The notes below the pieces were generated by a model. The model did no database searches. It saw only the letters and a program-made list of their open reading frames with translations, and was not told the DNA's origin. The position numbers and the translations under genes were made by a program. Shown piece after piece: positions 1 to 10,018 of a stretch of 64,000 bases of DNA (positions within the stretch are counted from its first letter, which is position 1; every line of letters starts with the position of its first letter). This DNA is from Thioclava sediminum (GTDB lineage: Bacteria > Pseudomonadota > Alphaproteobacteria > Rhodobacterales > Rhodobacteraceae), in assembly GCF_002020355.1 (NCBI RefSeq), contig NZ_MPZV01000003.1, positions 310,001 through 374,000 of the forward strand. The letters run 5' to 3'.

Positions 1-2041
<2,041 letters not shown>

Positions 2042-2059
2042 TCATCGGCTTGAGGGAAG

Positions 2060-2773
2060 TCAGGCACCCATAGCGATGCGACGTTCCAACTCGGACGGGT
2101 CGGGATCGCGCAGCACATAGCCGCGGCCCCAGACGGTTTCGATGTAATTTTCGCCCTCGGTGGCATCGGCCAGCTTCTTGCGCAGTTTGCAGATGAAGAC
2201 GTCGATGATCTTCAATTCGGGCTCATCCATGCCGCCATAGAGGTGGTTGAGGAACATCTCCTTCGTCAGGGTCGTGCCCTTCCGGAGGCTGAGCAGTTCG
2301 AGCATCTGGTATTCCTTGCCAGTCAGATGCACCGGCTTGCCGTCGACCTCGACCGTCTTCGCATCGAGATTGACCGAGATCTTGCCGGTGCGGATGATCG
2401 ATTGGGCATGACCTTTGGACCGGCGGATGATCGCGTGAATGCGCGCCACCAATTCCTCGCGATGAAACGGCTTGGTCATGTAGTCATCGGCGCCGAAGCC
2501 GAATCCCTTGATCTTGTTCTCGGTGTCGTCCGCGCCGGTGAGAATCAGGATCGGCGTGTCGATCCTGGCCAGACGCAATTGCCGTAGCACCTCGTGCCCG
2601 TTCATGTCGGGAAGATTGAGGTCGAGCAGGATCAGATCGTAATCGTAGAGCTTCGCGAGATCGATTCCCTCCTCCCCCAGATCGGTGCAGTAGACGTTGA
2701 GATTCGCGTGCGTCAGCATCAATTCGATGCTGCGCGACGTCGTCGGGTCGTCTTCCACCAATAAAATCCGCAT
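2060..2773 (-). CDS. ctrA: Cell-cycle response regulator CtrA
   Basis: OmpR-type regulator of 237 aa that controls cell-cycle, motility and gene-transfer functions in alphaproteobacteria. The receiver domain (about residues 1-120) has the acidic pair near residues 8-9, the phospho-acceptor Asp51 in [10 protein letters not shown] and the conserved Lys in MTKPF. The C-terminal winged helix (about 130-225) contains the very conserved [14 protein letters not shown] and GRGYVL segments typical of CtrA rather than of other OmpR regulators. sciP lies just upstream on the same strand. The 95-bp gap between them holds a TTAA-N7-TTAC box and a GATTC methylation site, suggesting autoregulation. Confidence 0.96.
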   Translation of the reverse strand: MRILLVEDDPTTSRSIELMLTHANLNVYCTDLGEEGIDLAKLYDYDLILLDLNLPDMNGHEVLRQLRLARIDTPILILTGADDTENKIKGFGFGADDYMTKPFHREELVARIHAIIRRSKGHAQSIIRTGKISVNLDAKTVEVDGKPVHLTGKEYQMLELLSLRKGTTLTKEMFLNHLYGGMDEPELKIIDVFICKLRKKLADATEGENYIETVWGRGYVLRDPDPSELERRIAMGA

Positions 2774-2826
2774 CCTGGGTTCTCCGCATTAATCCCTCGA
2801 TCGGGGTCGAGACTTACACCAAATGG

Positions 2827-2841
2827 TTAACACCGGGTTAC
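2827..2841. promoter_or_regulatory. ctrA: CtrA-type binding box upstream of ctrA
   Basis: TTAACACCGGGTTAC: TTAA, seven bases, TTAC. The CtrA consensus is TTAA-N7-TTAA, so this is one base off. It lies 54-68 bp upstream of the ctrA ATG, inside the sciP-ctrA gap, where autoregulation by CtrA would be expected. The assignment is by motif only. Confidence 0.6.
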
Positions 2842-2849
2842 CTTGTCAC

Positions 2850-2854
2850 GATTC
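2850..2854. promoter_or_regulatory. GANTC (CcrM) methylation site in the ctrA upstream region
   Basis: GATTC, one instance of the alphaproteobacterial CcrM target GANTC, about 80 bp upstream of ctrA and 9 bp from the CtrA box. A GANTC site in the ctrA promoter is known from Caulobacter. One five-base site can also occur by chance. Confidence 0.4.
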
Positions 2855-2868
2855 CGTTACATCGCAAT

Positions 2869-3147
2869 CTAAAGTTGTTTCAACTTCTGGATCGCGGTGA
2901 CTTTAAGACCTTGAATCCCGTGCCTTTCGACACCCTCGATCCAAAGATCCAATTCCTCGTCAGAGAGCGCGTAACGCTCCAGAACCTCGTCGCGGGCGAT
3001 CAACCCATGCGCGACCGCCTGCACGATCACCGCCTTCCGGCTCGCCACCCATCGTCGGGTTTTCGGCGAGGGCAGATCCGCGCGCGTCAGGATCGTGCCG
3101 TCGGCGAGGGTCACCGCGCGCGGACCATCGACTTTCTTGAGATACAT
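2869..3147 (-). CDS. sciP: SciP/DUF1153 family CtrA inhibitor
   Basis: Small 92-aa protein of the DUF1153 family. In Caulobacter its homologue SciP binds CtrA and blocks transcription of CtrA-activated genes. The sequence shows an N-terminal beta-rich part (PRAVTLADGTILTRADLP), the family signature TRRWVASRKAVIV and a helix-turn-helix-like helical C-terminus (EEVLERYALSDEELDLW-type pattern). Its position directly upstream of ctrA on the same strand is the arrangement familiar in Rhodobacterales and supports the name. The ATG at 3147 gives a full-length family member. Confidence 0.9.
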   Translation of the reverse strand: MYLKKVDGPRAVTLADGTILTRADLPSPKTRRWVASRKAVIVQAVAHGLIARDEVLERYALSDEELDLWIEGVERHGIQGLKVTAIQKLKQL

Positions 3148-3278
3148 GGGCTCACCCCTTCAAGCTCTTCACGCCGGCCACACTGGCGCGCGGGCCCTTA
3201 ACACTGCGTGAAACGCGGGGTTGAGAGTGGGTCGCATTTTCCTATATTGCTGCACGTCTCGTTAAAGGACGCTTCATC

Positions 3279-4415
3279 ATGCCCAAGGATCTGCCGCTCA
3301 ATTCGCTCGGTTTCGCCAAACCGCCCGCGGACACCCGCGTCGTCGTCGCCATGTCGGGCGGCGTCGATAGTTCGGTCGTAGCCGCCAAACTGGCCGAGGA
3401 AGGCTATGACGTCGTGGGCGTGACGCTGCAGCTTTACGACCACGGTGCGGCGCTGGCCAAGAAAGGCGCGTGCTGTGCGGGTCAAGACATCCACGACGCG
3501 CGCCGCGTGGCCGAGGAGATGGGCTTCCCGCATTACGTGCTCGATTACGAGAACACCTTCCGCGAGGCGGTGATCGACGAATTCGCCGACGCCTATCTTG
3601 GCGGCGCGACGCCGGTGCCCTGCATCCGCTGCAACGAGCGCGTGAAGTTCAAGGACCTGCTGGAGACGGCGAAGGACCTCGATGCCGATTGCATGGCGAC
3701 GGGCCATTACATCCAGCGCAAGGACGGCGCGGCCGGGCCGGAGCTGCATTGCGCAGCCGACGCGAACCGCGATCAGAGCTATTTCCTGTTCTCGACCACG
3801 CCCGAGCAGCTCGATTACCTGCGCTTCCCGCTGGGCCACCTGCCCTCGAAGGATGCGACGCGGGAGCTGGCGGCGAAATACGGGCTGGCGGTGGCCGACA
3901 AGCCCGACAGTCAGGATATCTGCTTCGTGCCGAACGGGAATTACGCGAGCGTCATCGAGAAGCTGCGGCCTGGTGCGGCCGATCCCGGCGATATCGTGGA
4001 TATGGAGGGCAACGTCCTCGGCCAGCATCGCGGCGTGATCCATTACACGATTGGCCAGCGGCGCGGGCTTGGCATCGGCGGGCTCGAAGACCCGCTCTAT
4101 GTGGTGAAGCTCGATCCGGACACCCGCCATGTGGTCGTCGGCCCGAAAGAGGCGCTCTCCACCCGCACCATCCCGGTGCGCGAGATCAACTGGCTCGGCG
4201 ACGAGCCCTTCACCTCGCGCAAGGAATGGCACCTGAAGGTCAAGGTCCGTTCGACCCGTCCGCCGCGCGAAGCGATCATCCGGCCCATCTCGGAGACCGA
4301 GGCGGAAGTCGAACTGGTCGTGCCAGAGGAAGGCGTCAGCCCCGGTCAGGCCTGCGTGTTCTACGCGCCCGAGGACAGCCGCATCTTCGGCGGTGGCTGG
4401 ATCTACAAGAAGTAA
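3279..4415 (+). CDS. mnmA: tRNA-uridine 2-sulfurtransferase MnmA
   Basis: Makes 2-thiouridine at wobble position 34 of tRNA-Lys/Glu/Gln. The 378-aa protein has the PP-loop ATP-binding motif SGGVDSS (residues 26-32), the catalytic cysteine in RCNERVKF (Cys118) and the second cysteine in DSQDICFV (Cys215), which forms the persulfide. The N-terminus is slightly longer than in E. coli. It is a single-gene unit, divergent from sciP and convergent with the phasin gene at 4544, with a long hairpin between them. Confidence 0.96.
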   Translation: MPKDLPLNSLGFAKPPADTRVVVAMSGGVDSSVVAAKLAEEGYDVVGVTLQLYDHGAALAKKGACCAGQDIHDARRVAEEMGFPHYVLDYENTFREAVIDEFADAYLGGATPVPCIRCNERVKFKDLLETAKDLDADCMATGHYIQRKDGAAGPELHCAADANRDQSYFLFSTTPEQLDYLRFPLGHLPSKDATRELAAKYGLAVADKPDSQDICFVPNGNYASVIEKLRPGAADPGDIVDMEGNVLGQHRGVIHYTIGQRRGLGIGGLEDPLYVVKLDPDTRHVVVGPKEALSTRTIPVREINWLGDEPFTSRKEWHLKVKVRSTRPPREAIIRPISETEAEVELVVPEEGVSPGQACVFYAPEDSRIFGGGWIYKK

Positions 4416-4444
4416 GCGCCGAATAGGCCCGCAAACAGCACTGC

Positions 4445-4473
4445 GCGCGGCGAGCCCGTCTAGCTTGCCGCGC
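4445..4473. terminator. Hairpin between convergent mnmA and phasin genes
   Basis: GCGCGGCGAGC (4445-4455) pairs with GCTTGCCGCGC (4463-4473), 11 bp with one G-U wobble and a 7-base loop. There is no clear T-run on either side, so it may act as a stem-limited or bidirectional terminator. Supported by position between two convergent genes. Confidence 0.45.
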
Positions 4474-4543
4474 CTAACTATCTGTCGGATCACTCAGACC
4501 GGCACGTCTCCGAGGCTCACCCCGTGCTTGCCGACCCGAGTCG

Positions 4544-4915
4544 TCACTTTTTTCCGACCGCCTTGGCGAGCGCTTCGCCCTCTTCGGTGGCCGAGCGCAC
4601 TGCGCGCTCCGCAATCCCCGTCATCGAGGTCGCGAGCTTCGTTATCTCGGCGGTGTAATCGCTCGCCGTGCGCTGCCAGAATTCGCCCCAGAGGCTCATC
4701 GCGCGCATCGGATCGGGCGTTTCCGCCAACTGGGTGACCATCTCTTGATCGCGCTCGAAGCGGGTCTTCAGAAACTCGAGCAGCTCGATATTCTGCGCGA
4801 TCATCGATTCCATCATCTTGAGCTGCGGTGCCATCACCGAGCTTACCGACCCCATATCGGGCACTGGCATGCAGCCAGCCATGTTCATCCCGGGTGCGGA
4901 TTTCTTCTGTGCCAT
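4544..4915 (-). CDS. Phasin family protein
   Basis: Small 123-aa helical protein, probably coating polyhydroxyalkanoate granules. The start at 4915 is chosen because GGGAGG stands just upstream and the longer frame has no family similarity. After a Met/Pro-rich N-terminus, the segment MMESMIAQNIELLEFLKTRF through WGEFWQRTASDYTAEITK is the amphipathic phasin repeat pattern, ending in a basic VGKK. phaC is at 7656-9503, about 2.7 kb away with two unrelated genes between, so the PHA genes are loosely clustered here. The family (phasin_2-like) is fairly clear; the exact paralogue is not. Confidence 0.8.
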   Translation of the reverse strand: MAQKKSAPGMNMAGCMPVPDMGSVSSVMAPQLKMMESMIAQNIELLEFLKTRFERDQEMVTQLAETPDPMRAMSLWGEFWQRTASDYTAEITKLATSMTGIAERAVRSATEEGEALAKAVGKK

Positions 4916-5086
4916 GTCAGCCTCCCTTGTGACTGGATGGCGCGAGCGTAGCATGGGTCCGGCGCACAGCGTTTGATTTGGAACAATCGTAGCGCGAAAA
5001 GCTTGGCTCAAGGCAAATGCCGAAAATTTGGGCCGAGATCGCGCGCCCGCGTATGCATTTCGAGCGTTAGCGTAAGTGAAGGACCG

Positions 5087-6088
5087 ATGGCCGAGCCGCT
5101 TCTGATCCCGCGCCCCGAGGGGCTCTACTGCCCTAGCGGCAATTTCTACATCGACCCGAGTCGCCCCGTGGCGCGCGCGCTGATCACGCACGGCCACGCC
5201 GATCACGCGCGCGCAGGCCACGGGCATGTGCTTGCCACGCGCCAGACGCTGGAGATCATGGCGATCCGCTATGGCAAGGATTTCGCGGGCCAGCGGCAAG
5301 CCTATGAGGGGCCGCTCTCCGTAGGCGGCGTGGATGTCAGCTTTCACCCGGCGGGACATGTGCTGGGCTCGGCGCAGATCGCGATCACGCATCGCGGGCA
5401 GCGGATCGTGGCGTCGGGCGATTACGCGCGCGTCTCGAACCCCTCCTGCGCGCCCTTCGAGCCGGTGCCCTGCGATACGTTCATTACCGAGGCGACCTTC
5501 GCGCTCCCGGTGTTCAAACATCCCGACCCGGCTGACGAGATGGCCAAGCTGATGGCTTCGATGCGCGCAGCCCCCGAGCGCCCGCATCTGGTGGGTGCCT
5601 ATGCACTGGGCAAGGCGCAGCGGGTCATCATGCTGGCGCGCGAGGCGGGCTATGACGCGCCGATCTACATCCACGGAGCGCTGCAAAAACTCTGCGACTA
5701 TCACATCGAGCAGGGCATCCCCTTGGGCGATCTGCGCCCCGCCACGATGAACAAGGCCGAGGCGCGGGCGCTGCGCGAGGCGCTGGTGATCGCGCCGCCC
5801 TCCGCCTTTTCCTCGCCTTGGGTGCAGCGCTTTGCCGATCCGGTGATCTCTTTTGCCTCGGGCTGGATGCAGATCCGCGCCCGTGCCCGCCAGCGCGGCG
5901 TCGAACTACCGCTGGTGATCTCGGACCATATCGACTGGGTGGACCTGACGCGCACGGTGCGCGAGGTCGCCCCCTCCGAGTTGTGGATCACACATGGCCG
6001 CGAGGAGGCGCTGATGCGCTGGGCCGAACTGGAGGGGCGCGTGGCTCGTCCGCTGCACCTCGTGGGCTATGAGGAGGAGCCGGAATGA
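5087..6088 (+). CDS. Ligase-associated DNA exonuclease (metallo-beta-lactamase fold)
   Basis: A 333-aa metallo-beta-lactamase/beta-CASP-type nuclease of the family found next to ATP-dependent DNA ligases and presumed to act in DNA end processing. The metal-binding motif is LITHGHADHA; further histidines are in FHPAGHVLGS and the C-terminal DHIDW and LWITHG. The start is placed at 5087 (MAEPLLIPRPEG), where family proteins begin; a longer frame from 4973 adds 38 residues without family character. Its stop overlaps the ligase start by 4 bp (ATGA), so the two are translationally coupled. The DEXH helicase and phosphoesterase that complete this gene set in many bacteria are not in this window. 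Confidence 0.88.
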   Translation: MAEPLLIPRPEGLYCPSGNFYIDPSRPVARALITHGHADHARAGHGHVLATRQTLEIMAIRYGKDFAGQRQAYEGPLSVGGVDVSFHPAGHVLGSAQIAITHRGQRIVASGDYARVSNPSCAPFEPVPCDTFITEATFALPVFKHPDPADEMAKLMASMRAAPERPHLVGAYALGKAQRVIMLAREAGYDAPIYIHGALQKLCDYHIEQGIPLGDLRPATMNKAEARALREALVIAPPSAFSSPWVQRFADPVISFASGWMQIRARARQRGVELPLVISDHIDWVDLTRTVREVAPSELWITHGREEALMRWAELEGRVARPLHLVGYEEEPE

Positions 6089-7653
6089 AAGCCTTCGCGG
6101 TCCTTCTCGAACGGCTCGCCTTCACGCCGGGGCGCAATGCCAAGCTCGACGTGCTGGGTGATTACCTGCGCCATGCGCCCGACCCCGAGCGCGGCTATGC
6201 GCTGGCGGCGCTGACCGGAGAGCTGGAACTGGGCCGCGCGCAGCCTGCGGTCCTGCGCGCCATGGTGGGCGAGCGCGTCGATCCCGAGCTCTTCGCGCTG
6301 TCCTATGACTACGTGGGCGATCTGGCCGAGACGATCGCGCTGATCTGGCCGCAGGAGAACACCGCCCAGGACGTCGATCTGGTCGAGATCGTCGAGACCT
6401 TGCAGGACACGCCCAAAACCCGCGTCGGGCCGCTGATCGCCGGGTGGCTGGACCGGCTGGAGCCCTCGGAACGCTATGCGCTGCTGAAGCTTGCGACCGG
6501 CGGGCTGCGGGTCGGTGTCTCTGCCCGGCTCGCGCGGGTGGCGCTGGCCTCGGTCGGCACGCCAAAGCTGGAGGAGATCGAGGAAATCTGGCACGGGCTC
6601 TCGCCGCCCTATCAGCCGCTTTTCGACTGGATCGCGGGCGGCGAGAAGCCCGAGCGTGCGGGCTTTGCGCCCTTCCGGCCGGTTATGCTCTCGACGCCGA
6701 CCGATCTCGAGGCGCTCAACGACCTGCCACCCGGCGACTTCGCCGCCGAGTGGAAATGGGACGGCATCCGGGTGCAGGCCGTGGCGGAGGGCGGCGAGCG
6801 GCGGCTCTATTCGCGCACCGGCGAGGATATCTCCGGCGCCTTTCCCGATGTCGTCGCGCATATGGGCTTCGAGGGCGCGCTCGATGGCGAGTTGATCGTG
6901 CGGCGCGGCGATCAGGTCGCGCCCTTTGGCGATCTGCAAAAGCGGCTGGGGCGGAAGTCTCCGGGCAAGGCGATGCTGGCCTCGCATCCGGCGGCGCTGC
7001 GCCTCTACGACATCCTGACCGAAGGCGAGGAGGACCTGCGCCCCCTGCCCTTCGAAACCCGCCGCACGCGGCTGGAGGCCTTCGTTGCCGATCTCAATCC
7101 CGAACGGTTCGACGTCTCGGAGTTGCTACCCTTCGAGACGTGGGATGACCTTGCGAGCCTACGCGAAGCGCCGCCCGAAGTGGTCATCGAGGGCGTAATG
7201 CTCAAACGCCGCGACACGCCCTATATGGCGGGCCGCCCCAAGGGGCCGTGGTTCAAGTGGAAACGCGATCCGCGCATCATCGACGCGGTGATCCTTTATG
7301 CCCAACGCGGGCATGGCAAACGCTCGGGCTTTTATTCCGACTTCACCTTCGGCGTCTGGGACGGTGACCGCCTCGTGCCCGTCGGCAAGGCCTATTCCGG
7401 CTTCACCGACGAGGAACTGCGCAAGCTCGACCGCTTCGTGCGCAATCACACCGTGGAGCGCTTCGGCCCGGTCCGGTCCCTGTCGCCCGAGCTGGTGGTG
7501 GAAGTGGCCTTCGAAGGGCTCAACCGCTCCACCCGGCACAAATCCGGCGTCGCGATGCGCTTCCCGCGCATCTCGCGCATCCGCTGGGACAAGCCCGCAG
7601 GCGAGGCCGACCGGATCGACACGCTGCGCGCGATGCTGCCCGAGGTGGACTAG
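6085..7653 (+). CDS. ATP-dependent DNA ligase, exonuclease-associated type
   Basis: A 522-aa ATP-dependent ligase with an N-terminal DNA-binding domain (about residues 1-200), the nucleotidyltransferase motif EWKWDGIRVQ (adenylated Lys224), the downstream DGELIV and VIEGVMLKRR motifs and the PWFKWKRDP motif leading into the C-terminal OB-fold. This matches the ligase type that travels with the exonuclease encoded just upstream, with which it overlaps by 4 bp. It is likely an accessory repair or end-joining ligase beside the essential LigA. The stop is 2 bp from the convergent phaC stop. Confidence 0.93.
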   Translation: MKAFAVLLERLAFTPGRNAKLDVLGDYLRHAPDPERGYALAALTGELELGRAQPAVLRAMVGERVDPELFALSYDYVGDLAETIALIWPQENTAQDVDLVEIVETLQDTPKTRVGPLIAGWLDRLEPSERYALLKLATGGLRVGVSARLARVALASVGTPKLEEIEEIWHGLSPPYQPLFDWIAGGEKPERAGFAPFRPVMLSTPTDLEALNDLPPGDFAAEWKWDGIRVQAVAEGGERRLYSRTGEDISGAFPDVVAHMGFEGALDGELIVRRGDQVAPFGDLQKRLGRKSPGKAMLASHPAALRLYDILTEGEEDLRPLPFETRRTRLEAFVADLNPERFDVSELLPFETWDDLASLREAPPEVVIEGVMLKRRDTPYMAGRPKGPWFKWKRDPRIIDAVILYAQRGHGKRSGFYSDFTFGVWDGDRLVPVGKAYSGFTDEELRKLDRFVRNHTVERFGPVRSLSPELVVEVAFEGLNRSTRHKSGVAMRFPRISRIRWDKPAGEADRIDTLRAMLPEVD

Positions 7654-7655
7654 CC

Positions 7656-9503
7656 CTAGCGGGTCAGCACATAAGCCCCCGGCGCATCGCAGAGCGGGCG
7701 ATACTTGCGCCCCTTGCCTATGGGCGGCGGCTCGATCTCCTGCCCGTCGCCCGTCTTGCGCAGCCATTTCGCCCAAGGCTCCCACCACGACCCTTCGCGC
7801 GGCGCACATTCCGCAGCCCAGTCCGACGCGGAGGGGTGCAGCATGCCGGGGCGGTGCTCCATCAAACGGTAGCTCGCGCGCGGTGCACCCGGCGGGCGCA
7901 CGATCCCGGTATTGTGCCCGCCCGAGACCAGCGCGAAGGTGACCGCACCCGGCAGCGACCATGTTAGCTTGAAGACCGAATGCCACGGCGCGATGTGATC
8001 GGTCTGGGTCGCGACGGCGAAGACCGGCGTCTCGATATCCTGCAGGAAGACCGGCGCGCCGCGCGTGTCCATCCGCCCCTCGGCCAGATCGTTGTCGAGA
8101 AACAGTCGGCGCAGATATTGCGAATGCATCTTGTAGGGCATCCGCGTCGCGTCATGGCTCCACGAGGCCATCGCGCCATCCGTCTCGCGCTCGCCCATCA
8201 GATAGGTATGGACCGCCTGCGACCAGATCAGGTCCTTCGATTTGAGCATGGTGAAAGTGCCCGCCATCGCGGTCTTGTCGAGATAGCCCTCCTCCCACAT
8301 CATGTCTTCGATCAGGCTGAGCTGGTCTTCATTGGTGAACAGGCTCAGTTCCCCGGCCTCGGTGAAATCGACCTGCGCCGCCAGCATCGTGAGCGAGGCC
8401 AGCCGATCATCGCCATCGCGCGCCATCGCCGCCGCAGCGACCGACAGAAGCGTGCCGCCGAGACAATAGCCCAGCCCGTGTACCTTTTCCGCCCCGGTGA
8501 TCTCGCAGACCGCATCGAGCGCCGTCATCACGCCCTCTTCGCGGTAATCGTCGAAGCCCAGATCGCGGTCGCCCTCGTCGGGGTTCTTCCACGAGATCGC
8601 GAAGACAGTGAAGCCTTGCCCCACGAGCCAGCGGATCAGCGAATTCGTCTCCTCCAGATCGAGGATGTAATATTTCATGATCCATGCCGGGACGATCAGC
8701 AGGGGCACCGAATGCACCTTCGGCGTGCTGGGCTCGTATTGCAGCAACTCGATCAGATCGTTGCGCAGCACCACCTTGCCCGGCGTCAGCGCCACGTCGG
8801 TTCCCGGGATCAGCGTGGGCTCCGGCTTGGTGTCGCCGGTCATCACCTTGAACGCATCCTCGCCCCAATAGCGCGCCCCGCGCATGAGGTTCACCCCGCC
8901 CTCTTTCAGCGTCTGGGCAAGCACCAGCGGATTGGTCGCGATGAAATTCGTGGGCGACGCCATGTCGAGCCATTGCCGGGCGTAGAACTGCATCATCTGC
9001 TCGTGGCGTGCCTCGACCCCGCGCACATCGGTCGTGGCGTTGTGCCACCATTGCTGGGCATGGAGGAAACTCTGCGCATAGAGGGAATACGGGAACTTCT
9101 GCCAATCGGGCGCAGAGAAGCGGCGGTCCTGCGGCAGCGGCTCGAGCGGCTGCGCGCCCTCGTCGTCGCTCCGGTGCGGCGCCATCTCGCGTAGCAGGTG
9201 CATCCATTTGCGACCCGCCTTCCAGCCCAACTCGGCCTGCTTGCCGGGGCTGAGCGCAAGATGGGTCGCCCAATCGGAAAACGCGAGCCCGAGCGAAATC
9301 GGAGACAGCCCGCCTTCGGCCCGGCCCATCAGCGCGTGAGTCAACCGATCGAGCCGCTCGAACGAGGCCAGCGCGGCGCTGTGCTCCTCGGCCAGAGGCG
9401 TGTCGGCCTTGGCAGATTTGCCCGCAGCTTTCCCGGCAGCCTTGCCCTCGCCCTTGCGGGCGCCCTTGCGCGGTGGCGTTTTGTCTCCGGCCATATCCTT
9501 CAT
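7656..9503 (-). CDS. phaC: Class I poly(3-hydroxyalkanoate) synthase PhaC
   Basis: Polymerises hydroxyacyl-CoA into PHA storage granules. The 615-aa length fits class I. The lipase-like box with the catalytic cysteine is GYCLGGTLLS, followed by the catalytic Asp in TQTDHIAPWHS and the catalytic His in SGGHNTGI. The first 45 or so residues are a Lys/Ala/Gly-rich tail (KGARKGEGKAAGKAAGKSAK) resembling DNA- or granule-binding histone-like tails. The ATG at 9503 follows TAGGAGG with an 8-base spacer. phaA, phaB, phaR and phaZ are not adjacent; a phasin gene is at 4544. Confidence 0.95.
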   Translation of the reverse strand: MKDMAGDKTPPRKGARKGEGKAAGKAAGKSAKADTPLAEEHSAALASFERLDRLTHALMGRAEGGLSPISLGLAFSDWATHLALSPGKQAELGWKAGRKWMHLLREMAPHRSDDEGAQPLEPLPQDRRFSAPDWQKFPYSLYAQSFLHAQQWWHNATTDVRGVEARHEQMMQFYARQWLDMASPTNFIATNPLVLAQTLKEGGVNLMRGARYWGEDAFKVMTGDTKPEPTLIPGTDVALTPGKVVLRNDLIELLQYEPSTPKVHSVPLLIVPAWIMKYYILDLEETNSLIRWLVGQGFTVFAISWKNPDEGDRDLGFDDYREEGVMTALDAVCEITGAEKVHGLGYCLGGTLLSVAAAAMARDGDDRLASLTMLAAQVDFTEAGELSLFTNEDQLSLIEDMMWEEGYLDKTAMAGTFTMLKSKDLIWSQAVHTYLMGERETDGAMASWSHDATRMPYKMHSQYLRRLFLDNDLAEGRMDTRGAPVFLQDIETPVFAVATQTDHIAPWHSVFKLTWSLPGAVTFALVSGGHNTGIVRPPGAPRASYRLMEHRPGMLHPSASDWAAECAPREGSWWEPWAKWLRKTGDGQEIEPPPIGKGRKYRPLCDAPGAYVLTR

Positions 9504-9789
9504 CCCGCAGCCTCCTAGCGTTGCGATTCCGCGCAGAACTTACCGCAAAACCGATGACAGTGGTTTGACCTGACGCAAGAGAACGCGCCACCGCAACGCC
9601 TCACGCAAATAAGAGCCGATCTCACATGGGCGGGAGGCGGATGAAATATCGGAACTGAGGCATTGCTGCATCGGTTCACCCTGCACATCTCGAGACGCAA
9701 GGGCAAAGGCGAGATGGCAAACCGGGACACGCCACCCCCGGGGAGCGCTGTCCGCTGCCGATGCCCCGCGACATACGGATACGACATAC

Positions 9790-9931
9790 GGAAAGGCCGG
9801 GTTTCTCTCTCCACCCTTCCCTCTGCCCGGGTTTCCGGCACGACCTGCTTCCGGGTTCTCCTGTCTCTCTTGCCCGGAAGCAGGCCCCTTCACTCCCAAC
9901 TCCCCGCCCCTCTCGGGCGGGGCTTTTCTTT
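9790..9931 (+). ncRNA. Candidate trans-acting small RNA with three hairpins and intrinsic terminator
   Basis: Three consecutive hairpins lie in a gene-free gap. Hairpin 1 pairs GGAAA-GG-CCGGG (9790-9801) with CCCGG-G-TTTCC (9826-9836) around a 24-base C/U-rich loop. Hairpin 2 is a perfect 12-bp stem, CCTGCTTCCGGG (9844-9855) with CCCGGAAGCAGG (9873-9884), and its 17-base loop contains CTCCT. Hairpin 3 is a perfect 8-bp CCCCGCCC/GGGCGGGG stem (9902-9922) followed by CTTTTCTTT, an intrinsic terminator that works only on the plus strand. The single-stranded linker 9885-9901 contains CTCCCA. C/U-rich unpaired anti-Shine-Dalgarno segments are typical of alphaproteobacterial riboregulators (AbcR, CcsR types). 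The 5' end and promoter are not determined. Confidence 0.7.
9902..9931 (+). terminator. Intrinsic terminator of the candidate sRNA
   Basis: Perfect 8-bp stem CCCCGCCC (9902-9909) and GGGCGGGG (9915-9922), loop CTCTC, then CTTTTCTTT. No plus-strand protein gene ends upstream (mnmA and the ligase are far away), which is itself evidence for a short non-coding transcript. Confidence 0.85.
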
Positions 9932-10018
9932 GCCCGCCTCACCTGCGCGATAGAGCACGCAAGCCTGCGCGCGGCCGCGGGGTGACACCGTGCGCCTGCG
10001 TGCTAGCTATGCCCGGTC

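Larger units (their letters stand above)
9504..10018. other. 515-bp intergenic region between phaC and the MFS gene
   Basis: No convincing protein gene is seen. The left part (9504-9780) is the phaC upstream region. It holds TTGCTGCA at about 9663-9670, which loosely resembles TGC-rich PhaR sites (weak), and a direct repeat CGACATACGG at 9769-9778 and 9782-9791. The right part (9790-9931) holds the candidate sRNA described separately. The last 90 bases lead to the MFS gene. Confidence 0.6.

Noticed and set aside
9715-9953. Short plus-strand frames in the phaC-MFS gap
   Set aside because: No ribosome site or family pattern; they run across the hairpins of the candidate RNA.
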